Assembly (NCBI GenBank): GCA_035578155.1
Contig: JAPWDM010000022.1
Location: forward strand, 1,426,001-1,490,000
DNA: 64,000 nt
Direction: 5' to 3'
From: Brachynemurus nebulosus
Taxonomy: Eukaryota; Arthropoda; Insecta; Neuroptera; Myrmeleontidae
The notes beneath the pieces are model-generated. The model had not been told where the DNA came from, did not search any database, and saw only the letters and a program-made list of their open reading frames with translations. The translations under genes and the position numbers were made by a program. Shown piece after piece: positions 37,313 to 49,100 of the stretch; the first letter of the stretch is position 1; every line of letters starts with the position of its first letter.

Positions 37313-39014
37313 ATTTTTTGCTATTTCGGATTATTTAAAATTATAAAAATTAAAAAAAAATTACTTAAATGTCATTTAAATTGTATGCAAAAATATTCCA
37401 TCTAGTGTACTTTGGATAAATCAACCGAATTGTACAATATAAATGTCTGTATCTGTCTATAAGTTTGAATTTGTTTATTATTTTCAATTACCTAGCACCG
37501 CTATTTCATTTAAGTTATATTTCTGTAAATTGTGCTTGCTGATTGGTTTAAAAGCGGGAGCAAAATATTTTTTTAGTCCTTTGAGACTAAAAGTGAATTT
37601 AACTCCCTATTAAAGTGAATTTTACTCCCTATTATGAGGGACTAAATTATGTCTTTTAGTCCCGGAATTGCAAGAAAAATATATTACTATGGCTTGTAAA
37701 ATAAATAATATCTTATTTAATAAATCTTTGACAGTGAACTGACATTCTGTGATGTTGCCGATGGTAAATCCCATCGGGTGAATATACAGCTAGTTTTAAA
37801 ATAAGATGTGAAATAGGTAAAGTATTATATTTTGAAATATTACCTTGTTATGCTGCATTGAAGACATAAGAGTAGAATCATACGTATTTTCTTAAATCGC
37901 ATAGACTGTATTTTATTAGTCAAATTACCTTTGAATTCCATATTTCGAAATTCTGTATAAAATCAATTCATTATACCTATAATTTCTTTCTGTTCCTCAG
38001 AGGACTCTAAAATTAATATTTCAGTAGCATATTTAATTTCAGACAATGCGCTATTTGATAATTTTTCAGAACGTAAGTATTTTAAATTGTTCATATATTT
38101 TAATTATAAATATAACATAAGAAAATTATTTTTTTGTCAGTTTATCGATAATACTCAAAAAATTCTTTCTTGCAATTGTGAATTAAAAAGTTAACTTTAT
38201 CGTTACCTATAACAGTGTCAAAATGGCTTGCTTTTTGTCATGCGCAAGAAGTTCTTTATAGTACGTAAGGCAGCCTTGTATTTTCATTAGTAATTTTATA
38301 TCGAATGAACTCTACTTTAAATATTAAATTAGAACTAATAATCATCAATATGGGTGGCAGTTGTGGCATCCACGGTGGACTTAAAGGGCGTGGCAAGTTT
38401 AATTTTGTGCTAATTTTTGACATTTAGAACTCTCCAATATTATCCATTGAATTTACATTACAAAAAAAATGTTATTTTAAATTTTAATTTCCATAGTTAT
38501 GTTTGACTAAGGGGGTTCTCCCGTCTGACGGCCTGTTTTTTAAACATTTTTTGGAATTTTTTTTTTTGACGATCAATGAAAATATAGAACTTTGAGTTTT
38601 TTTATCATTTATTTATTACTATCTCAAAAGTATGTAGAACAAATTTCAAGTGAGTTGTATCACTCCGAAGACAACCGCCTCGAAAAAAGAACGCCTACTT
38701 CCTCCACGATTTGATTAGTTTAACTAAAAAAAAAAACGGCGTTCTAATCTGTAAGCCTGTATGCATCGAGTGAACTAGAATCATTTTAAAATATTAAAAA
38801 TTGCGTTTTTGGCAGACTTCTGAAAAAAAAAGTTTCAAATTTTCTCTTTTTTCTTTTTAACTTTTCGTTACGAGACAAACAGAAATACTTGGAATTTTTG
38901 GATGATTCTAGTTCACTCCGTGCGTCAAACCGTTTTCGAGATATGATGGAGGAAAGTTTGTAAAACACAGTTTTGAGGAAATGCGCTTAAGGTTTCAAGT
39001 ACGGCTATACGTGT
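37313..39014. other. Unassigned DNA with one inverted pair
   Basis: A 17-bp perfect inverted repeat (gagtgaactagaatcat at 38768-38784; complement at 38902-38918) spans 151 bp and could be a MITE. Otherwise no motif was found; the frame 38786-38968 (-) lies within that inverted pair. Confidence 0.45.
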
Positions 39015-39023
39015 GAAAATCTT

Positions 39024-40325
39024 GGTGCCGCGACTAGTGAACCGCAGACAGTTCAACCGCGACAGTTCAACCCCGACAGTCCAACCGACGACAAATCAAC
39101 CTAACGAGAGATCAACCTAACGACAGATCAACCGACGACAGTTCAACCTAACGACATTTTAACTGAAGACAATTTAACCGTTGTACAATTTATTAACTAA
39201 TAAGAACAAAATTATTTGAATTTTATCTAGGAATGAAATTGTTAGAAATTGTTAGCAATGAAATTTTATCTAGCAATGAAATTGTTTAGTCTCAAGTCCC
39301 TTGAGACTTGAGGCTAAATAAGTATTTATGTAGTTTCAAGTCTCAAGGGTGACTCTTTACACAATTAAGGGTACACTATTTGGTTGGGTTGTGTTGGATT
39401 TGGTTACCTTTCGTTGAATTCGATTAGTTTAGGTGTTGTCTGGTTAGGTTAATCTGTTAAGTTGTATTTGGTTACGTTAGGTAGGGTTTGTTTATAATTT
39501 GTTGAATTCGGTTAGTTTAGGCTGGTTTTGGTTAGGTTAAGTAGGATTTGTTTATAATTTGTTGAATTCGATTAGTTTAGGTTGGGTTTGGTTAGGTTAG
39601 GTTTGTTTATAATTTGTTGAGTTCGGTTAGTTTAGGCTAGTTTTGGTTAGGTTAAGTTGGGTTTGCTTATAATTTATTGAGTTCGGTTAGTTCAGGTTGG
39701 GTTTGGTTATGTTAGGTTGTTTTATATTAGGCTAAGATGAGTTTGCTTATAATTTGTTGAATTCAGTGAACTCAGGCTGGCTTTGGTTAGGTTAGGTTGG
39801 GTTTGTTTATAATTTACTGAGTTGTTTTACTTCAGGTTCGGTTTGGTTACGTTAGGTTGTATTAGGTTAGGTTATGATGGGTTTATTTATAATTTATTGA
39901 ATTTAGTTAGTTTAGGTTAGGCTTGGTTAAGTCAAGTTTCATTTGGTTAAGTTGTGTATAGTTAGGTTAGGTTACTTTTACTTATGATTTGTTGAGTTTG
40001 ATTAGTTTAGGTTCGGTTTGGTTAGATTACGTTAGATTTGTTTATAGTTTATTGAGTTGGGTTAGTTCAGGTTGGATTTAGTTAATTTATATATTAGTGT
40101 TAAGCAGTTAGAATGTTCTGTGGTTTAACTGTTCTACGGTTCAATTGTCGTTTGGTTTAACTGTCGTTAGGCTGAACTGTCGTGAAGTTGAATTGTCATT
40201 GGCTAATCTGTCGTTAGGTGGAATTGTCGTCGGTTGATCTGTCGTCAGGTTGAACTGTCGTCGGTTGAACTGTCGCGGTTTAACTGTCGCGGTTGAACTA
40301 TCTTCGGTTTACTTGTTACAGAACC
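39024..40325. mobile_element. Foldback element with tandem-repeat arms and 9-bp target duplication
   Basis: Flanked by GAAAATCTT at 39015-39023 and 40326-40334. The ends are GGTGCCGCGACTAGTGAACC and, inward from the right, GGTTCTGTAACAAGTAAACC. Each arm is a row of 14-16-bp units of the form GACAGTTCAACCgac/taac: about nine on the left (39052-39185) and about thirteen, inverted, on the right (40105-40320). The middle is a TTAGG-rich minisatellite. A 9-bp duplication and arms made of short tandem repeats recall Drosophila FB elements and the Mutator superfamily. No transposase is present. Confidence 0.85.
39380..40080 (+). repeat. Minisatellite, about 60-bp units, TTAGG-rich
   Basis: About nine imperfect units recognisable by 'tttataatttgttga', spaced roughly 57-90 bp apart. 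Each also has 'cggttagtttagg' and 'tttggttaggtta'. It forms the centre of the foldback element. Confidence 0.85.
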
Positions 40326-40334
40326 GAAAATCTT

Positions 40335-41686
40335 AACTTACCATCAATCTGCGATGCCTGGTCCATAGAGTACTCCTTCCTGTTCCCTTTGGAAATCTTC
40401 CAAACTGAATTATTTTCAAGTGGAAAAAAATTGTTTCTTAACCCATCACACGGGAGAACAATTAAAATAAGACAATTCACCATGTCTCTTCCACAACCTT
40501 GAGTTCATCTAGATGTGGTGATCCTAGATCGATTTCTAGATCCATGTTCAGTTCTACTTCCATTAGTCCTAAACAACCCCGTCGGCTAGGACTAATTAAT
40601 GGGTGCCGTCATAGAGCCAAAGTTTCAACACAGACACCACTGTTGTCCCTTGACATTGTGATGACATTGCAATGAAAATTAAAATAAACTAGGTTAAGAA
40701 AAATTTGAAAATTAACACATCATATCAAGAAAAATAGTTTTAAATTTAGTTATCTAAAAAATTTTAAATGACAACATTTACAAATAAATATTACTCTAGC
40801 TTTTACATAATTATTTCGAACTGATTCATTGTGTTGCTTCGAACTCCTTTACGTATGTTCTCACCAGTTTAAAATTTATATTTTGGGATAATTTCTAATT
40901 ATCGGAAGACAACAACGTATATAAAAATTAATAAATCACTTACATTGTCGACATGGTAAAATTCAATAATATTATCTCGAAAATACAGTGAACAGTTTAA
41001 CCTAAAAAGAAAAATAAAATGACAAAAGGAAACGCAAAGTTCAATGACAACCAATTTTTTTTACGACAACAGATATTTCGTCTACGGAATTCTAATAAAA
41101 CAATACGACCAAATAATCCCTATAAGTACGTATAAAAAATTCATAATGCTGTTATTAATGGCATTGTTTACAAACGATTTCACCGAAAACTAACTTGGCA
41201 AAAGAAAAGAAAAACAATAAGAAGGAAATGGTCCATGGACAACAGTATAGACTACCCCCCCAAACGAAATCAATTTATGCTCAAAATTATGTCTTTATTT
41301 CGCTTAAAGTTTATAATATAATAAAATGATAAGAGAAAACGGAAATTATGTCAACATTTTTGCTATGTAAATGCCAACGAACTTTAAAACTAAATTAATT
41401 TTTGTATATTTTTTCACAGTGGTACAGAGTCTTTATTTTTTAAGTTTCAACTTATACGACTAAAACTAGAAAAGACTTTCTATGACATGCTTCTAGACAG
41501 TCAGTTGCGAACAGTTGCGAATTTTACTGAATAGATCTTGTGGACAGTTTTAGGTTATAATAAATATGTATGCCAAAGTGGCTATTTTTCAAAATGTAAT
41601 TTGCATTTTTTTTCTACACGTACTTATATATTTTTATAAATTACTAGCTGGGCCGCCCACGCGTTACTATGGCTCAGTAGTTATAA
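40335..41686. other. Unassigned DNA with a small hairpin
   Basis: A 10-bp perfect hairpin (attagtccta ... taggactaat) lies at about 40561-40596. The patch 40320-40680 is richer in G+C but has no long frame. Positions 41643-41680 (agctgggccgcccacgcgtt) resemble the head of repeat W, suggesting a LINE-derived fragment. Confidence 0.45.
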
Positions 41687-41690
41687 TTAA

Positions 41691-41926
41691 CCCCTTTAGC
41701 GGCTGTCCCGAGCACAGCTCGTCATATGAATTATACAACTTGAATGACTCTCCCGATCTGAACTCGCCTCGTGTTGGTAACTGTAAGATGCTGTCATCTG
41801 CTATCATAAAAGCATTACACAAGCAAAAAATATCGAATGGGTTGGCCATATAATTATGCAATTAAATTAAGTATTTTCAAAGATCATTTTCTTTGGTTAG
41901 CTTTACATGAGCCGCTAAAGGAGGGG
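41691..41926. mobile_element. TTAA-flanked MITE, 236 bp (piggyBac-like ends)
   Basis: TTAA at 41687-41690 and 41927-41930. Ends CCCCTTTAGCGGCT and, inward from the right, CCCCTCCTTTAGCGGCTC. A TTAA target and CCC-starting ends fit piggyBac or a related TTAA superfamily. The open frames across it (41566-41853 + and its mirror) are not supported as genes. Confidence 0.65.
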
Positions 41927-41930
41927 TTAA

Positions 41931-42799
41931 TTGAATTGATTTTTTCTTATCATTTCAAACGATACACTGCACAATTATAACACAATACACAGTATAATTA
42001 TAAAAATCATTGACATCGTGATCATAAGCAAATATGACGTGGAATAGAATGTATAATCTAGAAATCGAAACACAGCGCCATTTACCGGGTGTCTACACAA
42101 CCTGGATGTCAAACGATGTTAGATTAAATTATAGGTAAAATTTATAGATCAATTCAATCATATATTCCAAAATTCTGTGCAAAATCAATTATTTATAGCA
42201 CTTGACCCTGCTCGCCCAATGACTCTAAAATAACTATCTTCATATTTTATTAGCATTGCTAATTTTCGCACCATAAGAACTTAGTATGGATACCTATACA
42301 AGCAGTTTTAGAATTGTTTCTATTCTATGCCCTTCAAGTCACCAAGGCCATGGGAAACTATTTTAACGTCACTTTCATCTTTCAAAGAGATCTCAACAGT
42401 AGGCAATTAAGCAAAAACTGTCAAATTTCCCCAGCTTTTTAATTTGCGCCCTATTTGGTGTAACTGACGGACAATGTGACCATAATTATGTCCATTTAAA
42501 TTTGATATTCTGAAATTTTGTACAAAATCAGTTCCTTATGTGCTTCGCTTCGCTCGCTCGACTACTCTAAAGTACTATTCATATTTTCAAGTCATTCATA
42601 TTTTTATAGCATATCTAATTTTCATATGTATGGAATTTGCTGAAAACAGCAGAAGTGCCAATTGATGATAACTGGACAATCTAGTTGTTTATTTCTTTAT
42701 AGTATACAAATAGTATTTTGCACAGTAGAGTAGTATTTTTTTATAAATTTTTCCACAGATATCTGTATACAATAATAAAAAATTGATATTTTGTGGTTT
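41931..42799. other. Unassigned DNA
   Basis: Pieces such as 'ttccaaaattctgtgcaaaatcaatt' type text (42170 and 42515) recur within the stretch, which suggests a decayed repeat. No gene. Confidence 0.45.
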
Positions 42800-42942
42800 T
42801 TCGTAAATTTCTACGGTTAGACTAAAAATTTGGCGATAAAACTATACGATCTTTTAAGTTGGACCAAATTATAGTTACCAAATTTGATCAGAATCGGTTC
42901 AGTAGTTTCGCACTATATCGTAGCCGTACATTGTGACAAGAG

Positions 42943-43008
<66 letters not shown>
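42800..43008 (+). repeat. LINE-like 3' tail ending in (TA)n
   Basis: 'gatcagaatcggttcagtag', 'tttcgcac' and 'gtagccgtacattgtgacaa' are followed by (TA)n from 42944 to 43008. This wording is typical of the 3' ends of RTE-like and related insect LINEs or SINEs. No coding part remains. Confidence 0.5.
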
Positions 43009-43009
<1 letters not shown>

Positions 43010-44670
43010 GACACCAAATATTTTAAATAAAATTCGTCAAATGCTTGTCAAGTACACATTAAGCCAGGCTTCTTCTATGGTTAGTTTTTGACAACTTTGG
43101 GGATAAAATAAAAAGCAGAATATTTTTTATTATTGTTAGGTATGTAATTTAGCATTAAGTAACACATGTGCAAGTAACATCCTGTAGTAAAATCTATTAT
43201 GCATCTATATTACTATATTTCAAATAAAAGAGACAAACAGCTTAATTAAAAATTAATTGTTGAGGAAAGACTGAAGAATGAAGACTGAAGAAAAAAAATG
43301 ATTTGAGGAAAGACCTTGTACTGAAACGGAATATTTATTATGTATTCTTCCATATTTACTTATTTTCATATTGAAGCTATTATGAACCAAATTTTATAAA
43401 GAAATAAACAGATTTATTTTTATAAAAACGAGGACATTAAAAAGGCATAGAAAATATTAAAGAAAAATTTATCTCCTTTTGTTCTTTCTGCATTTTAATT
43501 TTTTTTTTTTTTTTGAAAGATTGAGGAAAATGAATTTATTATTATAATGCAAAAACTTTTTTGATAACATCATACGATTTTTTTATATATTAAATTTATT
43601 CTTTTGTTTAGAGAAAATTTTACAACATAAACAAATTTTAAATGCAAAATAAATTCTCAGTTATTACCGTTATTACCCATTTTTATTTTATTTTATTTTA
43701 TTTATTTATTTATTTATTTTTTTTGGAATGGAAATGAAAGTGGTATCATGCCCTCTTCTCACTTGTCTCTTATTATGAGGGTCAATTACGTAATAATTTA
43801 GTTCCTTATATCTCTTCAAATATATATTTCTATATAAGGATACTTTTTTTAAGAAAATTGTATATTTGCACGAGTGAGTAAACAACACTAACCGTACTGT
43901 ATGTCATTAAGCATCAGATAATCCCAGAAAATATGAAATAAACATAAACGAAAATTTTATTCATTTTCCAGTATTTCCTCTAATGATCTAAATATAATTT
44001 TCTGGGTGATGCTTTTTAATACTAAAACAACGTATATTTCCGGACAAAATCTTATTTACCAAGAACCATTTTCTGTTTTTATTTTTAATGTTTATTTATC
44101 TCTAGAAATTCAATGAAAAGTATCATAAAACTCAACTGACAGTAAACTTCGCTAGAGGTGAGAACCTTATTGCACTGGAATAAGTTTGTAGAAACTACCA
44201 AAGGGTTAAATTAGGTGTACCTATACAGTATACTTAGTGACGTTTAGTTCTTCGCGGTTTTTGAGGTTTAGCCCCGAAAAGAAAAATGAACACACCTCAA
44301 CAGCATAAATATCATAATCTTAAAGCCTTTAATGTAATAGGGTATTGTTCAATTATTGTTATTTCTAGGGGTTAATATAATAAATCATTTAAATCTCTCC
44401 TTGGGACTGGCCGCTTTGATAGTGTTACTTGGATTAGTAGTGTAGTCTGTGTCTATATAGCCAGTGACATCTGTGAACTTTTTCATTTTAATCAAAAGTA
44501 GAAATTAACAGAAATAGAATAAAAATTGAAAAACATTTAAAAATATTTTTGTAATAAAAATAGTAATAATTTAAAAGATACAATAATCCCTTTTTTAAAA
44601 TACGATAATTTTACGTCCCTTGTGTGATAAATACTTGAAGATCAGAACCTTAATTTGGAGCTACGTCTTA
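43009..44670. other. Unassigned A+T-rich DNA
   Basis: No gene; (TTTTA)n and (TTTA)n runs at about 43681-43722 and a poly-T run at 43498-43515. Confidence 0.5.
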
Positions 44671-45198
44671 AGCGGGTTCTACACGATGCTACGAACGTTC
44701 CTTCCAACATTCGATCGAACGTTTGAGGCAATTAAGTTCGATAGTTGGTGCGACGAATGTATCTGCTACACGGTGAGTCGAATGTTTGATCCAATACGAA
44801 TGATGAAGTGTTGGTACTCAGTCGACAACGCTGTTATCTGTCTGATGTTATCTCTAATGTTATACACTGATGTTGTCTCTCTTGTATAATGTGTTGGGAC
44901 AAACGTGACGAAGATGTTATCTGTCTGATGTTATCTCTAATGTTATACACTGATGTTGTCTCTCTTCACATGAACGAGTCGTGCGCAACCAACGAACACA
45001 ACCAACATTGACCTTCAAACGTTCGAAGCATCCCTTTGACTCGGTGCAAGAATACCGACATCGAACGGGACACGACCAAATGCGAATGTTTGACGCTCGA
45101 CATTGGACACTCGTAGATTCGAACAACGGCTACACGATGCTATGAACCATCCAACGTCGAATGTTGGAAGGTGTTCGTAGCATCGTGTAGCAGCGGCA
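44671..45198. mobile_element. MITE, 528 bp, with AGCGGGTTCTA end
   Basis: The left end runs AGCGGGTTCTACACGATGCT then ACGAACGTTCCTTCCAACAT. The right end, inward, has the matching ctacacgatgctacgaacac then cttccaacattcga. The arms are about 45 bp. The interior has repeated 'ttcgaacg' and 'cgaatgttgg' words in both orientations. The frames 44620-44889 (+) and 44917-45233 (-) follow from these repeats and show no domain. Confidence 0.7.
44832..44966 (+). repeat. 52-bp direct repeat within the MITE
   Basis: Positions 44832-44883 and 44915-44966 are identical (beginning tgttatctgtctgatgttat). An identical repeat in otherwise decayed DNA implies a recent duplication or conversion. Confidence 0.9.
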
Positions 45199-46020
45199 TT
45201 ACAAGTGCGTTCGTTATTAATATATGTGCGCACTCAACAAAAGTTTCACATAATGTGTGAAATATGCTAGCTCTGGTTAAATTTTAGGTCACGGGACGTC
45301 ACCGCAGTATAGCTGGTAATGTTAGTATATATTCGTTAGACCGCTATTGATGATAAAGTTGTTATTAGTTATTAATTGTTGTAAATGTTTAATGTAAATG
45401 AGATTTCTATGTCTAAATAGTTTTAGGGCATCAAATTGAACTGCCTCATAATTAATTGTTAATAACGAATTACCATTCAACAATTAATACATGCAATGCT
45501 ACATAATTAGCTTCTAGGTGTACAATTAGGTTTGTACAAACTGGATCAATTAATTATACTATGTAACAATAAGTATATTATCATCGTTATTTGTCTACTA
45601 TGTACGTACAGTGCCTTTCATAAAGTTTGTTCTAAATGGGAAAATTTTTTCCTATTCGTCAACATATTATATTAGTTTACTATTTGGCGAGAAGCTGGGA
45701 AAATGAAAACTGAAAAATATGAAAAATCTTAATAGGTAAATTGGGAAGTATGGATTCGTTTTCCCTAAAATCTTGCCATCAAGCAAGTTTCAATTACCAA
45801 GTACAATATTTTATAAAAATAATGTTTAAAAGTTCATTTCTTTCAAAATATGACCTTGCACGACTCAAAATCCAAAATAACAATATGTTTACGAAAGTAT
45901 CGTTAGTGTCGTTAAATATTTTTGTCATCGAAAATAGGATATATTTAAAGAAAAAAAATTGCTCACACGTATCATATAATGTTGTGTAGGCTCTTAAAGT
46001 GAAATTAACATTCCTTGGAC
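45199..46020. other. Unassigned A+T-rich DNA
   Basis: No motif; the frame 45741-45989 (+) is not recognised. Confidence 0.5.
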
Positions 46021-46108
46021 GTTGGAGGTCTAAAAATCTTAGATGAGTTCATTAGCCAGACATGCCCGATGTTACGATCCGCAAAAAATTAGTCAATTCC
46101 TAAATTTG
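46021..46108 (+). repeat. Repeat family X, copy 3, left part
   Basis: Module A (gccagacatgcccgatg near 46053). It is cut by the Kolobok-like element and continues at 48731 up to module B (gatgctgcgacaggggtat, about 48923-48941). Confidence 0.65.
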
Positions 46109-46112
46109 TTAA

Positions 46113-48726
46113 GGCCAGCTTACTCCAAAAAACGTAATTTTTTTCAATACATTTTATTTATAGTACAAAACATGTTGAGTACTCAGTTATTTTACATATG
46201 AAAGCACATATATCAAATTACTTAAAAAAATTTTTTTTTTTTTCAAAATGGCGGTCCAGAAAATGGCTGCTGAAACTCATCTGATTCGTTGATGGATGAC
46301 ATCATTTCTTGGAAAAGAATTATCTGAAAGCAAAAAACAAAACGGTTTCATGTTCTATATCGCATTGGCTATGGCCTCAAGCAGAATGAAACATTTTCAA
46401 TGAAAAAAAAACAAAATGGCGGACTTTTGAATTTTTTTACGCTTTTTTTTCACTTTTAATTGTTTATAACTTTTTTAAATAATAATGAATATTTCTGGTT
46501 CTGCTTGAGGCCATAGCCAGACATCTAAAGAGTAAAATGCCGTTTGGTTCATATCGATAAGTGCAATAGTTTTGAAATGAGAGTGTCACTCATGCGAAAA
46601 AACGTGGTCCGGAGAAAAATCAGTTCAAAGTTTTTATTCGTGAAAAATTGTAAAAAAAGTGAATTTTACTCACATATCCATTCCAGCTTCATACACAACT
46701 CCCTCCGGGTCTTCGTAAGCATCATTCTGAAGAATTCTTGCATTTCTCAAAGCAGTTCTATGTTCCTTAGACAATTCAGTAGCTTCTAGCTCAGCTCGAT
46801 CAACACGTCTGTTGTTGGCCCTATCAGCAAAGTGCCTTGCTTCCGGGCCGATTCTGACACCCATAACTTCCATTACTTTTAATATGGGTAAAAGCCCTTC
46901 ATTGAAAATGCAAGCAGCACTGAGAGCAGCAATTTCAAGCGTTTTTTTCCCAACAAACTTATGTTTAGGGGCTATGTTCCAAACACATGAGTTGTAACTT
47001 TCGTTATTGTTTTGCGTGTTAGCCCCTAAACATCTCTCGAGCAACTTTCCGTCGGTTAGTTCTTCATAAATTGGCTGTAAAAGATCTTGAATTTCCTGAT
47101 CGAAAGTTGGAGGATGGTTGTAACTCTGTTTTGTAGCTACTGCCTTTTGATAGGCGAACCATGAATCTGCTCCGGCTGGACAATACTGGTGTTGTGGCTT
47201 AGCATCGGTGGAACACTTGTGATACAATGAGGCTAGAATTGCATTCTTCATGTCTGGCACAGAATTGGGATGAGTAAGCACAGCTTTTTTAAAATAGCTA
47301 GATAAGAGCGACAGTTGCGCTTCAGTAAATTTTAAAGATTTTACGACAGATTGTTTGCTTTTTTGAGCCTTCTTTTTTTGGGTACTTCTTCACCTCTTTC
47401 TAGTGCCTCTCTTTTTTTTTGCGCTTCCAGAGCTTTCTTTATTTTTGCATGGTTTTTTTTGGCTTCTTTACCACGTCTATATATACTCTTGCCTACGTGT
47501 AAAACACATGCTTTTTTCTTTATTTTGACAGCCTCGCCGTACGGTTCAGATTCTTCGAGTCTCTTGAAAGTTTTAGAGTCACCGTCGCCGATATAATATT
47601 CATACATAACACCGTACTGCTCCACAGACCTCCGAAACATCTCTTCCACTCCTTCAACTTCTATAAGACCGGCACTACCATCATGATACCTTGTGCAATT
47701 GCCTGCTTCACAATGTTCGGTAAACCAAGCATCGAACTCTGGCGTATTTTCGGGGAATTTTTTTGAATAGTTATCGCATGCTTGGCAAATCTTCGATTTT
47801 ACTATGACATCTATGACTTTGTTCGTATACTTGCCGATCAAACTAACAATACCGAGTAAAGCTGTGAATCCTCTTTTTGGCCAGGAACCATCGCCCGAAA
47901 CAGTAAGCCTATCTTCGGGTAATCCTCTCTCTTTATTCTTTTCTTGCTCTTCTTTAGCAGCTTTTTTGAAAACCATTTCACTAACAGCCTTCAATGCAAT
48001 ATAAACTTGCTCTATGCATTTATAATAGCCAGTTATACTCAATGTAGTTGCTGAGATATCCATCACTCCACAAAAATTCAATAAGCCATAAAATTCAACT
48101 CCTAATAAGCGCATTGCATAAACTATTTTTCTGTTTACTTCATAACCATTTTTGATTTTTGGAGATGAAGGGGTTCACTCTCCTCACAATCACAGATAAT
48201 TTGTAACTCAAAACCTAATCCTTTTTCGACACTTTTTGCAAATTCCACTTTTTTATTGCACTTTGCACAAACAACTCTCTGTTGCAATGTAGCAAATACA
48301 GACCACTGAACGATCACGTAAGTCAGCAACGGATGGATTTTCACTTCAACTTGAGGATCGGCGTTTTTCAGTTTTTTTGCAGCAACACTGGTTTGTTCTG
48401 TATCATCATTTGAAGTATGTTGATTACCCAAAAAACTTCCTTCTTCCTGATCTATGTGGGATACCACTTTTTCTTTTTTTGTCCATGGTAAATTTTGAGA
48501 GCACACAGACGAAAAATTTACCGACACGTGCGACGACTGTAGTAGTACTGCCGAGGCTTATCGTTCGAGCGGCCGGATTTACCGCAGCGCTCCTCAGTCT
48601 TTTATACCTGCTTCTCGGTCTTGCTGACCTTCGGGACTAATTCTATATTATTTCTACGAGTATACAGTAGCAATTTATGAAAAAAAAAATTTCGATTTTT
48701 CCAAAATTGTTTGGAGTAAGCTGGCC
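46113..48726 (-). mobile_element. Kolobok-like DNA transposon, 2614 bp, TTAA duplication
   Basis: TTAA at 46109-46112 and 48727-48730. The inverted ends are GGCCAGCTTACTCCAAA at both sides (17 bp, perfect). A single minus-strand transposase, broken by two frameshifts, fills 48527-46670. TTAA targets occur in piggyBac and Kolobok; the transposase type (DGSW ... GDGDSK) is not piggyBac, which supports Kolobok. Non-coding DNA of about 560 bp lies at the left end. Confidence 0.8.
46670..48527 (-). pseudogene. Kolobok-like ('Mutator-like domain') transposase, two frameshifts
   Basis: Three consecutive frames cover one protein of about 620 aa. Part 1 (48527 to about 48160) has two cysteine pairs, CAKCNKKVEF and CDCEESE, probably a zinc-binding head. 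Part 2 (from about 48155, recognisable by YEVNRKIVYAMRLLG, to 47375) has SGDGSWPKRGF and YYIGDGDSKTFKR, the conserved acidic positions of this transposase type, plus a C-x2-C pair (KICQACDNY) and a lysine-rich helix. Part 3 (about 47372 to 46670) begins AQKSKQSVVKS and contains CPAGADSWFAYQKA, NESYNSCVWNIAPKH and RIGPEARHFAD. Frame 1 passes to frame 2 near 48158; frame 2 passes to frame 3 in an A-run near 47375. There is no other stop inside. It is therefore recently inactivated, or one or both shifts are sequence errors. Cutting and joining of TTAA-flanked DNA would be its role. Confidence 0.8.
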
Positions 48727-48730
48727 TTAA

Positions 48731-48941
48731 AATTCAAAAATTTTTAGAAATTTTTTAAACTTTCTACAAAGCCTCAAAAGGGGCAAACTTGTCTTATCAT
48801 GAGGAGCCAAAGGGCGTTGGGGGTCAGAAGAAAAAATCCCATAAAATACTTTCTAGCACCATGATTATTCTATATTTTCGAGAAAAAGTAAGTTTTAACC
48901 GAAAATTCGCCATGTTGTATAGGATGCTGCGACAGGGGTAT
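48731..48941 (+). repeat. Repeat family X, copy 3, right part
   Basis: Continues 46021-46108 after the Kolobok-like element. It ends in module B, into which the next MITE has inserted. Confidence 0.6.
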
Positions 48942-49100
48942 TACAGCCCAACCAACATAAGGTTGCCGGTCAGATGCGCAAATGAAAGAGTGCGACAACA
49001 AGAAGTAAACATAACATATATGCATAAAAGTGTGATAGAAATTGTGTTTGTCTACTGCGCGTACAACCTTCGGCGGCAACCTTATGTTGGTTGAGCTGTA
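48942..49100. mobile_element. MITE, 159 bp, TA-flanked
   Basis: Inverted ends of 27 bp with one mismatch: TACAGCCCAACCAACATAAG at the left and TACAGCTCAACCAACATAAG inward from the right. If TA is the target duplication, the element itself runs CAGC ... GCTG. Non-coding; the frames crossing it (48789-49094 + and mirror) are not genes. Confidence 0.8.

Noticed and set aside
39052..39185. CRISPR-like array (short regularly spaced repeats)
   Set aside because: Units of 14-16 bp follow one another without unique spacers, in a eukaryotic foldback element with an inverted mate array.
39380..40080. Interstitial telomere array
   Set aside because: TTAGG words occur, but the period is about 60 bp and pure (TTAGG)n runs are absent; the array lies inside a transposon.
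41566..41861. 95-codon frame and its mirror at the TTAA MITE
   Set aside because: It crosses the MITE boundary and has no domain; the mirror frame on the other strand is as long.
46113..48726. piggyBac interpretation of the TTAA element
   Set aside because: Ends start GGCCAG rather than CCC, and the transposase has DGSW / GDGDSK and cysteine pairs unlike piggyBac.
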